DNA from: Ixodes scapularis | Taxonomy: Eukaryota; Arthropoda; Arachnida; Ixodida; Ixodidae | DNA: 64,000 bases | Direction: 5' to 3' | Assembly: GCF_016920785.2 (NCBI RefSeq) | Contig: NW_024609857.1 | Coordinates: 135,453,589 to 135,517,588 of the forward strand | In this document: positions 45,524 through 56,269 of the stretch, piece by piece | How the letters are laid out: each line of letters opens with the position of its first letter | Position numbering within the stretch: position 1 is the first letter of the stretch | Notes under the pieces: generated by a model | What the model was told of the DNA's origin: nothing | Databases searched by the model: none | What the model saw: only the letters and a program-made list of their open reading frames with translations | Translations under genes and position numbers: made by a program

Positions 45524-45821
45524 AAGGGAGGAAGTGGCCGAGTGGGCTAGCGCGTCTCAGCTCGGAGCGTGGAGCGAAGGCTTGCGCTGGGAACCTCCTG
45601 GGTTCGATCCCCGACGCCCCCGCCCGTTTCGATCTGGATGAGTTTCGTACCAGCACGCGTTCGTGTGATCACTACTGCGTGATGCACGTTAAAAACCCCA
45701 GCTTAGCGGTTGTACTGCACTGGCTAAATTTCTCATCTACAGCTAAGAGACCGATTACCCGTTGGGGTGCATCTCCATCAAGGCTGTATATACATAGAGA
45801 ACAAAGCAATTTCTTTTTTTT
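45524..45821 (+). mobile_element. Full-length tRNA-derived SINE with 12-bp TSD
   Basis: The element interrupts the LINE reverse transcriptase after the YADD block. It is flanked by perfect GCGGCCGGCAAG duplications (45512-45523 and 45822-45833). The head has a pol III A box TGGCCGAGTGGGCTAGCG (45535-45552) and B box GGTTCGATCCC (45601-45611), resembling serine tRNA. The body contains CGTTTCGATCTGGATGAG and GATGCACGTTAAAAACCCCA. The tail ends in a T-rich run after ACATAGAGAACAAAGC. It resembles the ixodid Ruka SINE. Confidence 0.9.
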
Positions 45822-46688
45822 GCGGCCGGCAAGGCAGACATTTGGCTCCAGGGCACACTAAAACACTGCAACTCTGCCCTTAATGCCATTCGGCGCATTT
45901 GGAGCGCAATGGGCGGAGCGACAGAAGAAATTGCCAGAAGAATTGTCAAAGCTTTAGTAGCTTCGCGTGTCTGCTACGGGCTCGGCACTACTGGCTGACC
46001 AAGGCGCAATGGCAAGAGCTCGAAACTCTGAACAACCAAGCAAAAAGAATAATAACGGGCCTGCCCAGGTTCTGCTCCCTGGGCAAACTGAACGAACACG
46101 CTCAGATTAACTCCCTACACAAAACCGTTGTTGCCCGCACGGTCCCACACGGGGAAAGACTCAACCACACACGACAAGGGAGAAGGATCCTCGAACTCTT
46201 ATTGAAATGTACTGGAGACCTACCCAAGCTACCGCAGGAACTCCCGCCATGGGAAGATCATGAAGAAATCATTGACAACAAACCAAGCGCGCGGAAGGGC
46301 TACAAAGAGCAACAAGACCGCCATGCCAGGGCACACAAGAAGATGACGGAAGCGTGGGAACAAGGAACGAGCGGGATCGTGGCTGCATACACGGACACTG
46401 CTTCGACAGACGGCCCAGTCACTCTAAAGACTGCAGCCGTTATCTTTTCGATACTCAACCAAGAACCTTCCTGCCCGCATCTCGGTGAAAGGGGGAGAAC
46501 TTGCAGCAGTCTGTCTTGCCCTCGAGACGGCCCTTGCATTACCTGAACCACCACCTGAGTATCGCCGGACATTTACGGACTTCCGGGAACCGGTAAAAGA
46601 ATGCAGAAAATAAAGAAGCCCCAGCGTAGAAGTGCGTAATATAAAAAACTATCCTCACTGCTACTGGCATGAGGCACAACTACGAGAA

Positions 46689-46886
46689 TAGGGAGTATTC
46701 ACTGGCGGCCATAGCTGTGGGCGCGAATGCTGAGCGCGTGCTGAGGGCGAGCTTCTGCAGTTATTTTGCAACGTGCATTCCGCACCATCAAGAGTGCCGG
46801 TCTTAGCAGCCTATTGATGTGAGCTCGTTCTGATCATGCGTTCTAAACAGCACCCACAAATATGGCGTCCAGTGAATACTCCCTAT
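46689..46886. mobile_element. MITE, family A, copy 3
   Basis: TAGGGAGTATTCACTGGCGG at the left and ATACTCCCTA at the right; TA on both sides fits a TA target duplication. It is inserted in the RNase H part of the LINE ORF2. Confidence 0.8.
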
Positions 46887-47567
46887 AGCCTGTGTTCCAG
46901 CGCGCGCAGGAATTCCCGGCAACGAAGAGGGGCATCGACTCGCCCGCTCGTCCCTTCTCGCTCCCCGTGACCGAGACGATACACCTTCATTACAAGACCA
47001 CGGCTACGCTCCCGTCCGCGATCGGGCACCGGCTAGTCGAGCACGAGAGGAAGACTACAACGATGGAGGGTACGATCCAGTAGAGGAACGTGCCCTAATC
47101 AGGCAAGCATACCAATCAACACTCTGGGAGAAACTTCCCCCAACACCAAACTCTCCTCTGCCATCATGGTTCCGGAGAAGGGCCAAGGTTCTCCTGACCA
47201 GTATCAGAAGGGGCAAAACATTAGCACCAACGCGTATAGCGAGCATCTTGGAGCCGCGGGAAGAGATCCGGCACCTACACAAAGTGCAATATGGGCGCCA
47301 AGGCGGAAACTTTACACTTGTTGTGGAAATGCCCCAAATGCAAGACCACCAAATCGAAGCATCGATCGAGTGACATCGCTTCTCTGGAAGGTTGGACACA
47401 CCCGCCGGGCGAAGAGGACAACAAGAGAAGCATCCTTCGCAGTCTCATAGATTTCATCTATGAGGCGAAGCTGGGTATCTTCATTTAGCCTAGTTTTAAT
47501 CCTTTCTTTTTTTTCCCCAGCGTCCAGAACTCGCAGCCACCGACGCACTCCCCCCTCCCTTACCGCT

Positions 47568-47744
47568 CATTCAAACTGGAAACGGATCCGCGTTCGCAAA
47601 GCGGTTGAGAACGCGGTTGTATAACGATCCAGTACAATTGCACGCGCACTCAATGACATCAAGTGCGCGTGCAAGTGTACTGGATCTTTATACAACCGCG
47701 TTCGCAACCGCTTTGCGAACGCGGATCCCCTTCCAGTGTGAATG
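47568..47744. mobile_element. 177-bp palindromic MITE, family B, copy 2
   Basis: The ends are CATTCAAACTGG and CCAGTGTGAATG. It has the same length and fold as 39842-40018, with scattered differences. It sits just 3' of the LINE end. Confidence 0.8.
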
Positions 47745-48264
47745 AACGGTTACCCCTACCATATGGCCTATAAACGCTTTCTGAACTGAACAAGGTCTGG
47801 GCACGAGCTCTTCGCTCTGACTTATGCTTTAGTTGCACGAGGAGTGGCCTTCAAATCGTCATCTTCGATTTCTCGGATAAAAAACAAGCACAAAAACACA
47901 GTTTCTTGTCCCCGAAATGGGCCTTTCCAAAAAAAAAGGGCTCCTGGCCGGTTCCATTTTTAGTGTTCGTGCGTATGGCGCGTGATTTGCTCGCTTTCCG
48001 GAACGAATAACATGCCCCTCCTGGGCTTAGGATATCGCACGCTGGGCTGAGGACATGTAAACATTTAGAAACTTCTCCATAGCACCATCTATTTTTTTCT
48101 AAATATTGAAATTGTTCCGTTCAGTTTTAAAAGGATACTTCAATAAAAGTCGAAATATACCCGTCGTGTTCAAGAGCAGGCTGAATATGACCTGCAATAT
48201 GCGCAAATGACAATCGGACGTTTTCATTTGGAGCCTGATGGCTGTATTTTTGTTATAAACGGCC
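47745..48264. other. No gene seen
   Basis: Between a MITE and the second Foldback-like copy. No recognised motif. Confidence 0.4.
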
Positions 48265-48307
48265 AACTCTAGTAAAGTGCTCTAGAAACCACTGAGTGAG
48301 AGAGCTA

Positions 48308-48491
48308 TGCCCGTGCCACACGGGCAAGTCGAATGCCATGTACAACGAATGACATTTGAACGATCGGCTAATCAGCTCACGACACTCCGAGCGTGGGGCG
48401 CTCCACGTGCGACAGATAGCGAGCCAATTCGTCGATCACACGAATGTCATTCGTTGTAAATGGCATTCGAGTTGCCCGTGTGGCACGGGCA
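48308..48491. mobile_element. Palindromic MITE, family C
   Basis: TGCCCGTGCCACACGGGCAA at the left pairs with its complement at the right. The pairing continues through CGAATGCCAT and ACAACGAATGACATT, giving arms of about 50 bp. It is inserted near the left end of the Foldback copy. Confidence 0.75.
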
Positions 48492-49777
48492 TTACAGGCT
48501 CCGCTCATGCTTTCAGTTGTACCTCAAAATGTGGAACGCGATCGGGTGCGACTAGGTGCAACCAGGCCACTTGGATCGCAGCGCCACCTTCGGTGCGATC
48601 GAAGCAAGCGATGACATAGGTCAAAGGCATATGATCAACATAACCGCTTAGGAACTATATTGTATTTTTTATGATTTTGACATCAGGGGTAACGCCAAAA
48701 CACCACGTCACGACGATGTGAGGTTACGACGACGCCACAACGTCGCCGTCGACTGCGACGTTAGACGTCGCCAAGATGCTGTCGTAAGGCCGTTGTGACA
48801 TCGTGTCGCGTCGTGGACGACGCCGTTTGGCGACATCAAGTAGCCGTTGTAAGGCGGTCGTGACATCGAGTCGCGACCGCCTTACAACAATGAGTCGCGA
48901 CCGCCTTACAGTCACGACATCAAGTCGCCGTTACGCGACATCAAGTCGCCGGTGTAACGCGGTCGTGACGTCGCGCCGCGTCGTCGACGACGTGGACGTG
49001 GTCGTGGATGTCGACGTTGATGTCGACGACCCACGCAACGTCAAACATCGCTATGACGTCACGCTAACGTCGTCGTAAATGTTAACGTCACAACGACTTC
49101 ACGTCGAAGCTTTGACAGCGTGCAACGTCATCGACTTCGCAACAATCAACGCCGACGCGCCGTCACGAGAAGTGTTGACGTTGTGTAACGTCATCGTCGT
49201 TGACAAGGACGTCGACGTCGACGTCGTCAGGATGTCGAGTTGCGTCATGCCGACATCGGAATGGACGACCTGACACCAAGCGTCTTTATGACGTCGCATT
49301 GACAAAGACGCCGTCATCTTGACGTCGCGTGACGTCGTCGCTGTCAACGTCAACGTTGACATCGACGTCGTTTTCAACTAATATAACGTCAGAACGCAGT
49401 CTTGAGGTCGTGTAACGCGTGTTGCCAACGTCGATGACGATGTTCACGTCAAAGCGTAGTTGTTATGTCTCATGGCGTTGTGACGATAAGTCAGGTTGGG
49501 GTGACGTTATGTATTGACGTGACGCCTGATGTCCAGGTTGTATCAAATATATAGCCCGGCGTTCTACTGTTTCTATGACCTTGACCAGTATGCCAGTCTA
49601 GCTTGGTGTTTGAACGCAACGCGTTTTTCATAAAACATACGACTAATCCAAATCACCTCGCTCGTTGTGCCCGAGACAGCGATACGAGCGAAGTGGCTTG
49701 GATTAGCCGTTTTCATCCACATGTGGAGGTGCAAAAATAGCACTCCGGTGGTCCCACTTGTCCTTTCTAGTACACTC

Positions 49778-50142
49778 TAGAGTCACTAAATAAGCTACGC
49801 TTTCAGAGTACCGCATTCATTTTATGCGGCATCATTGGACAGCGGCAGTTACGTGGGTCGCTATCATCTTCATAGCGCTTTCTCAACGCCACCATCTTGG
49901 GTTCAGCGATCCTCTGCCCGCTGCTGTTTACTGTTCACTGTTTACTGTGGCAGCGACCTTGATTCGCTGCCACAACTGCGGCTACGGCAGCTGGCGCAGG
50001 CGACGGCTTCAGGTCGGCTTGGCTCGGCTAGAGTCACTCCTCCACCTGCGCGTGGACCCAAGATGGGGGCGCCTGACGTGCTTCAGACGTGTAGATTTGG
50101 AGTTTCGGTTTTTTGAAAGCGTAGATTTATTTAGTGACTCTA
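49778..50142. mobile_element. 365-bp hAT MITE with 8-bp TSD
   Basis: TAGAGTCACTAAATAA and the complementary TTTATTTAGTGACTCTA end are flanked by GTACACTC (49770-49777 and 50143-50150). It is inserted in the right terminal repeat of the Foldback copy, whose end continues after it. The 39-bp relic at 38652-38690 has matching ends. Confidence 0.85.
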
Positions 50143-50210
50143 GTACACTCTAACTCTAGCAAGCGCACGGAGCAACGTTACTCGAGCAAGCTCAGTTTCG
50201 CAGCTCCCTA

Positions 50211-50408
50211 TAGGGAGTATTCACTGGACGCAATATTTGTGGCTGCTGTTTAGATCGCATGCTCAGAACGAGCTCACATCAATAGGCTGCTAAGAGCGGC
50301 ACTCCTGATGGTGCGGAATGCACGTTGCAAAAGAACTGTGGAAGCTCGCCATCAGCACGCGCTCAGCATTCGCGCACACAGCTATGGCCGCCAGTGAATA
50401 CTCCCTAT
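50211..50408. mobile_element. MITE, family A, copy 4 (inverted)
   Basis: TAGGGAGTATTCACTGG at the left and CCAGTGAATACTCCCTA at the right. The interior is the reverse complement of the 46689 copy (for example GGTGCGGAATGCACGTTGC). The element is about 198 bp. Confidence 0.85.
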
Positions 50409-50451
50409 TCTCGCCTGCAGAGGCGAGTGGCCCAGGTGGCGCTCACGTGAA

Positions 50452-51490
50452 CTAGCGGCGCTGCAGTCGGATCTTGCTTCCCTGTCTCGCGCGTCGTCTA
50501 CAACCACTGTCTAATAGAGACTTCCATTCTAGTCCTGCAGCCGACCTTCTGCGCAGCTGGTCAACATGACGACGCCAAATTCGTCCATGTTCAGTCTCAA
50601 TGCGGTAGGACAATGGACCAGTCACAGCTGTGACTACTCCAGGCAAACATTTGGCGTCAGATGAGTAATTCCTTCCGTAGACATCTCCTACGCAAAACGT
50701 ACGCGCCTTCTTCCCTTCCTAAAGAAACTTGTCTTCTTGTTTACATGATGAATGGAACTGTGAGTCAGGGTGCAAGTGGTCCAATGCAGTCTTTAGTCGT
50801 CGATTCATTAGAAGTTTCGCAGGACTCCTGCCCGTCGTAGAATGTGGCAGTGTGTGCTGACGGAAAAGAAAACGTGCCAAATCAAGATTTACGTCGCCTG
50901 AATCCATGTGAGTGAGTGCCTCCTTTGTCTCTCTTACCATCCTTTCCGCCTGGCCATTCGATGGAGGGTAGTAAGGTGCTACGGCGACGTGTTGGATTTG
51001 GTTGCGGTTGACGAATTCAGTAAATTCGGTTGAAACAAAGGCTGTGCCATTATCACTTACAAATACGTCCGGCACTCCATGCGTGGCGAATAGCACCGTT
51101 AGTTTCTTAATGACTGCTGAGAACGGCATTGAATTCATGATAAATACCTCTAGCCATTTTGAAAATGAATCCACCACGACCAGAAAACCCTTTCTCTTGA
51201 ATGGCCCAGCAAAATAACGTGTAGCCGTGACCAGGGATTTTGAGTAGTCTCCCAGGAATGCACTGGGGCCCGTGGAATCGAACGGCCAGCTCTCTCGGCA
51301 CGCGGAACAAAACCCCCCTTTATCTTCGATGTCGTGGTAGATTCCAGGCCACCAGACTGTACTTCATGCCAATGCCTTCATACTTACAATGACTGGATGG
51401 GTTGTGTGTAGAACGTAAAGTATAGTGCCTTGAGCCTCCTTGGGTATCACAAGTCTGCTTTTCCAAAGTATGCATCCTTTGTAAGCTTAT
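50452..51490 (-). pseudogene. Gypsy integrase and C-terminal region (minus)
   Basis: In order on the minus strand: an H2C2-like zinc region (HTTHPVIVSMKALA, then CSACRE, about 51410-51300), VDSFSKWLEV (first catalytic Asp), FVSDNGTAFVS (second Asp), and YYPPSNGQAERMVRETKE (Glu). PHSTTGRSPAKLLMNRR follows, and after a break GPLSYRIETEHGRIWRR and HVDQLRRR. The DDE triad is visible in a 152-codon open frame (51177-50719). The combination is typical of Gypsy elements of the K02A2.6/Mag type. Stops and frameshifts outside that frame make it defective. It may belong with the Gag at 62.3-62.95 kb. Confidence 0.85.
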
Positions 51491-51699
51491 AATTCACCTC
51501 TCTTTGTTGATTGATTGATTGATTGATTGGGGTTTATTGGCACAAAGGCACCTTAGGCCATAGAGCGCCAAACATCGTACTATTGTAGGAAAAGGTTTAG
51601 ATGGAGGAAAAGAGCTTTAGTAGCTGATGAACGAATAAAACGATGAGCATGACACGGTGTGTATAATTATGTAAGTGATGATATAAAAATTACGGCTTA

Positions 51700-52254
51700 A
51701 ACTACAGTCGGTGTAAAAGGCCGAGGTCTTTTAGGAAATTAAAAACGTGGGTATGGTTAATGAAAGGTTCGTCTCCAAAAAAAAATTGGGTTTTGTGTGT
51801 GTTTATACAGCCTAGAACTTGGTCTGCCTCACAGGGGCGACGAGTCTCCCAGCTGTAGATGAGAAATTTAGCCAGTGCGGTACAGCCGCTAGCCTGGGGT
51901 CTTTAACGTGCATCACGCAGTAGTGATACACGACCGCACGCCGGTACGATGCTCATCCAGATCGAAACGGGCAGGGGTGGGGCTCGATGGTTTGTCTCCA
52001 AGCAACAAAGCAATGTGTAAAGGGAGGTGGGCTCTATAAAACTCGAAGAAGTGAAATCGGCGATTACTGTCATATGCAAGGCATTCAAGGAGAATGTGCA
52101 CCACGCTTAGGGGTTCTGTACAGTGCTCACACATGGGTGGATCCTCTTGACAAAGCAAATACCCATGCGTGAGATGCGTATGGCCAATTCTTAACCAGGA
52201 TTACCTCGAAGAAGCGTTCCCGGTGCCGGGCACCCGCCCATTTCTGTAAAATAG
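51700..52254 (-). pseudogene. LINE ORF2 C-terminal end (zinc motif)
   Basis: After the 4.3-kb insertion the protein continues QKWAGARHRERFFEV, then with a frameshift LRIGHTHLTHGYLL. CEHCTEPLSVVHILLEC follows (the Cys/His motif at the end of many LINE ORF2 proteins), then HLPLHIALLLGDKP. A SINE follows at 51988, after which a short C-terminal coding tail (FLKDLGL) resumes near 51750. Confidence 0.8.
51777..51988 (-). mobile_element. 5'-truncated SINE with 11-bp TSD
   Basis: The minus-strand sequence begins within the B-box region (ATCGAGCCCCACC) and continues CGTTTCGATCTGGATGAG, GATGCACGTTAAAGACCCCA, to a T/A-rich tail. The flanks (minus) are GGAGACAAACC (51999-51989) and GGAGACGAACC (51776-51766), an 11-bp duplication with one mismatch. 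It lacks the tRNA-like A box, so it could not be transcribed by pol III. Confidence 0.85.
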
Positions 52255-52265
52255 CCCAGGCAGCA

Positions 52266-53010
52266 CAAGGTGTTGGGCCAATATTGGAAGAGCATTGGCA
52301 AAAAAAGGTCCAACGATGGTCCACTTTAACCAGTCTGCACCCAATATTGTCTATGCCATTATATAGCATCTTCAGTGATGGCCCAGCTTCTCCAATGACC
52401 AACCAATATTGGAAGCACTTTGGCATAAAATGGGCAATCTTGGCCTGTCAGTTCCATTCACTTGCGAATATTGGACACTGGCATAAAATGGACAATGTTG
52501 GCCTCTCAGTTCCATTGGGTCGCGAATATTGGATGAACACTGGTATAAAATGGGCAATCTTGGCCTGTCAGTTCCATTGGCTTGTGAATATTGGATGAAT
52601 AGCGGCGTAAACCGGACAATGTTGGCCTGTCAGTTCCATTGGCTCGCGAATATTGGACGAACACTGGTATAAAATGGGCAATCTTGGCCTGTCAGTTCCA
52701 TTGGCTTCCGAATATTCGATGAATACTGGCGTAAACCGGACAGTGTTGCCCTTTGAGTACCCTTGGCTTGCTAACATTGGATGAACATTGGAATAAAATG
52801 GTCAACGTTGGCCTGTCCGTGCCGTTGGCATTCCAATATTTGATGGGGACTGAAAATGAACACTGTTGGCTTGTCTACAGCATTGGCTTGCCAATGTTGA
52901 ATAGCTTACAATGGTTACTGTTGTCTTGTTAGTACCATTCGCTCATCGCCATTTAAAAAACACAGTGGCATATAATGGTCAAAGTGTGTTAGTCTCACAA
53001 CACCATTGGC
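52266..53010 (+). repeat. About 62-bp subterminal tandem repeat
   Basis: Roughly eleven units spaced 59-63 bases. Each has GAATATTGGATGAACACTGG, TATAAAATGGGCAAT and CTTGGCCTGTCAGTTCCATT with variation (best at 52440-52740). Units decay toward 53010. Confidence 0.9.
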
Positions 53011-56000
53011 TTAATAGTGGAAGCATGTTGAAATAGGCTGGTTTTGGCAAATTTCGTTTTACCTCAACAAGTTGAAATTGCTCGAGCGATTGTCAATTTA
53101 ATGTTCTTTTTTCAAAGCGGGATTGAGGTGCTTTTCTGCAAAGTAAACAAAACAATAACAACGTACAGAACTTAATGGCGATGTTTTGCTCCTTCACTGT
53201 GCATACTAAGGAGTCGCGAGCGATATGGGCTCATCAGGACCGCCCACTGGGAAAAAAAAAGAAGAATCGATGTGCGCGTTATAGTCACCATAATAGATTA
53301 TTATGTTGACTTTATGATCTCGACAGAAAAGCTTCGTACTCTAACTACGGGCTTGTGGGCTGCACCTCGTGTCAGGTGAAGAACTTCTTTGCGATTGATT
53401 GGAACAGGACACTATTCTGAAATGTGGTTGTACAATGACGGCTCTATGACTTTACGGCACTACTGGTGCTACAATAAGAGCCCTAATGCCACCTACATGG
53501 CGCCAAGGCACTGATAGCAGACGACAATGTTGGTTTGATATGGAGTCTAGCCCCTTTTTTCCGCATTTGATTTATCACTGTCTCTTCAATATTGACATTA
53601 GGCTCCGAGCTGATTTCAGAGCTTCGTGTCAGTCAGTCCTTCTCCGTCCACTTGCTGTAGAGTTTATCATGTCTAAGCAATCTCTTCTACATTGGTTTTT
53701 GGAAACCCGGATAGCAAATACCAGCAGAGAGAAACGAAAGAATTGGAGAGAGAAGTATGCAGGGGAGGGGTCGCGCCGACGGCCTCGGAACTAACGTCCC
53801 AGAACGGCTTCCCCTCCCATTTTCCCCACGCCGTCACTAATCTCTCCTTTGTGGGTGAAGAGGACTCGACGACCTTGAGGGAGGAGGACACTGCGCATTC
53901 CTAAGCTGTCAGTGCCGGGGAAGCTACGCGCCGGCCGGACCAGTCATCACCTGCACCGCTCTCTGCGCGTGGTTACGGGAGAGAGTGTGACCACGTGAAT
54001 AAATATAAACCTGAGATTGGTTCACCGAGCTTCTTAGCTTCCTCTGCACTCTCAGCTTAGGGGTGATGGAGTCCAGACCGCGAAACACACGCACACAGAA
54101 GCACACAGAAAGTGGGATCGCGAGCACCAAGGCCACACGATAAGGCAACGACTGGAAGGCGGTGGGGACGGTCTCCTCAATTTCCAACACGCGCATCCGC
54201 GAACTGCAAGTGGGCAGGTGCGATTCGCAAATCATGCTTTTTTTTTTTTTTGTGGCAGAAATAGCTTTTTTTTCTAAGGAACAAGAATGGCAAGATAATC
54301 ATGCTGATACCAGGACACCGTGGGTCCGTTTCCAGGTTGTCCGAGTGCATTTGATTGCTTAGCAGACTGCTTTTATCGGGCGAAGCGGCTCGGCATCTCC
54401 GCCATCCATGGGCAAGAACGGTGGTTCTAGGGTTCCGATCATCACCAGCGCATTTCGTCTTGTGCCAAGTGCGATCTTCAACATGCGGATTGCCAAGACC
54501 CATGGATATTCTTTCGGCAGCGCCTACATACCGGTGATCTTCCTTTGTTGTGGGCATACATGTGACCACTAGCTTCGACGGACCGAAGACACGACGGACT
54601 GCTTTCTCTTCCATGTGAGTGACAAGGAGAGGTCCTCTTGACCATTGGGGATGGGTATTCTTGCTACGCAATGTGCGTTTTGTCACTTTCCGATGAGTTT
54701 GAACCGTGTCGGACTCTGTGCCAGGGATCTCCGACGAGTTCAACGCGGAATCCACAGCGATCGGCCCGAAAGGCCCTGTACAGCGCTATTTGTAGTGCTT
54801 TTTATTCTAATAGACCGCGAGAGGCGTTCTGATTGGTTATTTCTGTGCTCGAAGTTTTTTTTATTTCATTTTTCTTGTTAAAATACGGCTGTCATTTTGG
54901 CGGCAGATGTGTGCTGCAGTAAAAACTCCTCCAGGTATGTCCAAAGCCGAATACTACAAAGCGTTCAGTAGTGCTTATTTGACAAGGTTCGGCTTGTTGG
55001 GTGCAAGTTGAGTGTCAGCTATGTCACCGCGCTCTGCGAGTGTAATTGCCACTAATTGTCTTTACACGGCAAGCTATTTTATATGCGTGATTTTTTTTTT
55101 TGAATTCTTGATTGATTCAAGCATAAAATTTTGTTGAACTGTCATGTTCTTACGTGTAGAAATATCGGTGTAAACTTAGATGGCGAGATTATAATTCTTA
55201 AAAATTCTTATAGCTAGATGAAAGGTTAAGGGACGCCATGATGTTGCAAGATTAGAGCTAAGCAATTGATAAAATAACCTTCGTACTATTCGAATATTTT
55301 TTTTTAAAATCACTATAAATATCTGAATCTAGATCGATCGAGCTTTGAGTAAGGACAAGTCGGACCAACAAAACAATAGTAAGCGCCTGGGCCGTCTTGC
55401 TAGAAACAGCGTCTCAGCCGAGACGGGGGAAGAGAAAGCACTGTCAAAGCCAGCGTACGAGCTGAACGGGACTCAAACCTCGACTCAAGACGCTCGCGCG
55501 TTCCAGCCTTTACAGTGCTTTTTTTCACCCAGTCTGAGCTGAGACAGTGATTTCAGCAAGCTGGCCCCGGTGTCTTTCCTGCGCATGTATTTATTTTAGA
55601 AGGCAGTACTAAGTTTTTTATATACTAAATAATGAAAAATAATTCACTGGAAAATAAAGTTTATCATATAAAAAAGTAAACATAAAAATGTCGGTAGGCT
55701 TTTCCGAGATTTTATACTTGAAGAGCAACTGAACCGATTAATCGAATAGTTAATTAAACGGCAGCGATTACTAATGAAGCTCTCTTTTATTTTGATATTA
55801 CTTATCGACAGGCGTAAGAGAACTGAGAGCCTCTAAAACCCTTCAACTGAATCCAACCCCCGCTTCTGTCTCTTTCAGAATCCTGTGGTCATGCCCCTGT
55901 GTGGTATCCCCTTCCTTGCCCAGCGCTCTGCCCTGTCCACTACCGAGCCTGCCGCCGACCCTGCCACCGAGTCTGTCCAGGCCCCCGTGGTTGCACAATG

Positions 56001-56269
56001 TTTTAAATATATTTATTCGATCTAAATAAATTATGAACTGTCAAACGTTATGAACAATTCATTTGCATGCTTTAATGATTTCTAATGTGCCCAAATATGG
56101 TCAAATTGCCGCACTTATTAGATTTTAGTATAAGAAAGAAAACGGTGCTTCAGGAAAAAGGGAAAGATACTTGCTTGGTTCTCTGCACTGTTTTTGTGAC
56201 ACTGGTTAGAACACTGGCTGAAAAATAGCATCTGATAATGTCATAGACAAAAGATGCAAAAATTTGCCA
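53011..56269. other. Interior of the 4.3-kb element, no confident gene
   Basis: A segment at about 53905-54080 (AATAAATATAAACCTGAG near 54000) looks faintly like LTR-type sequence but has no partner. The 192-codon minus frame at 54755-54177 (THMEEKAVRRVFGPSKLVV) is unrecognised. At about 55873-55990 a pyrimidine tract and AG precede an open segment (NPVVMPLCGIPFLAQ), which could be an exon start; support is weak. Confidence 0.35.

Larger units (their letters stand above)
43281..47488 (+). pseudogene. LINE ORF2: endonuclease, reverse transcriptase, RNase H (broken)
   Basis: The start MIKVPQWNCQGLRKR is followed by DVMLLQETN. The second endonuclease block is altered to GGVYNHQHQTWGY (the GDFN Asp is lost), and the last block reads GSDLFP. 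The frame shifts after about 44160. Reverse transcriptase: SSYRPISLTSCTCKLMERM, then a stop, then VAIDAKKAFDSV (motif A Asp present), GVPQGSVLSQTLFNIAM and TVYADDVSIW (YADD intact) at 44921-45520. The frame is cut by a SINE. The RNase H start is AYTDTASTDGP near 46390, cut by a MITE at 46689-46886. The C-terminal GAKAETLHLLWKCPKC is near 47290-47345. The protein is non-functional because of these lesions. Confidence 0.85.
41860..47520 (+). mobile_element. Near full-length LINE with RNase H (plus strand)
   Basis: Intact ORF1 (41860-43200) is followed by ORF2 from 43281 with endonuclease, reverse transcriptase, RNase H and a C-terminal Cys/His motif ending about 47488. ORF2 has several frameshifts and stops, a SINE insertion (45524-45821) and a MITE insertion (46689-46886). 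RNase H after the reverse transcriptase places it in the I/R1/LOA-type group of LINEs. The 3' end is near a T-rich run at 47505-47515. It lies between two inverted Foldback-like copies. Confidence 0.85.
48274..50151. mobile_element. Foldback/Mutator-like element, copy 2 (inverted)
   Basis: Left end AAAGTGCTCTAGAA and right end CTAGTACACTCT match those of 38752-40451. The flanks AACTCTAGT (48265-48273) and AACTCTAGC (50152-50160) are a 9-bp duplication with one mismatch. The core (48655-49520) is the same GACGT-rich repeat in reverse orientation. The unique flank GGCGCTGCGATC...CCAC recurs in inverted form. Two smaller elements are inserted: 48308-48491 and 49778-50142. Together with copy 1 it forms an 11-kb inverted-repeat configuration around the LINE. 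Confidence 0.8.

Noticed and set aside
45530..45615. A functional serine tRNA gene
   Set aside because: It has A and B boxes, but it is joined to a SINE body and flanked by a 12-bp duplication, so it is a SINE head.
38677..49810. One giant 11-kb transposon with 1.3-kb inverted ends
   Set aside because: Each end block has its own pair of short terminal repeats and its own 9-bp duplication, so they are two separate insertions.
52268..52777. Short frames in the 52.3-52.8 kb array
   Set aside because: Translations of the 62-bp tandem repeat only.
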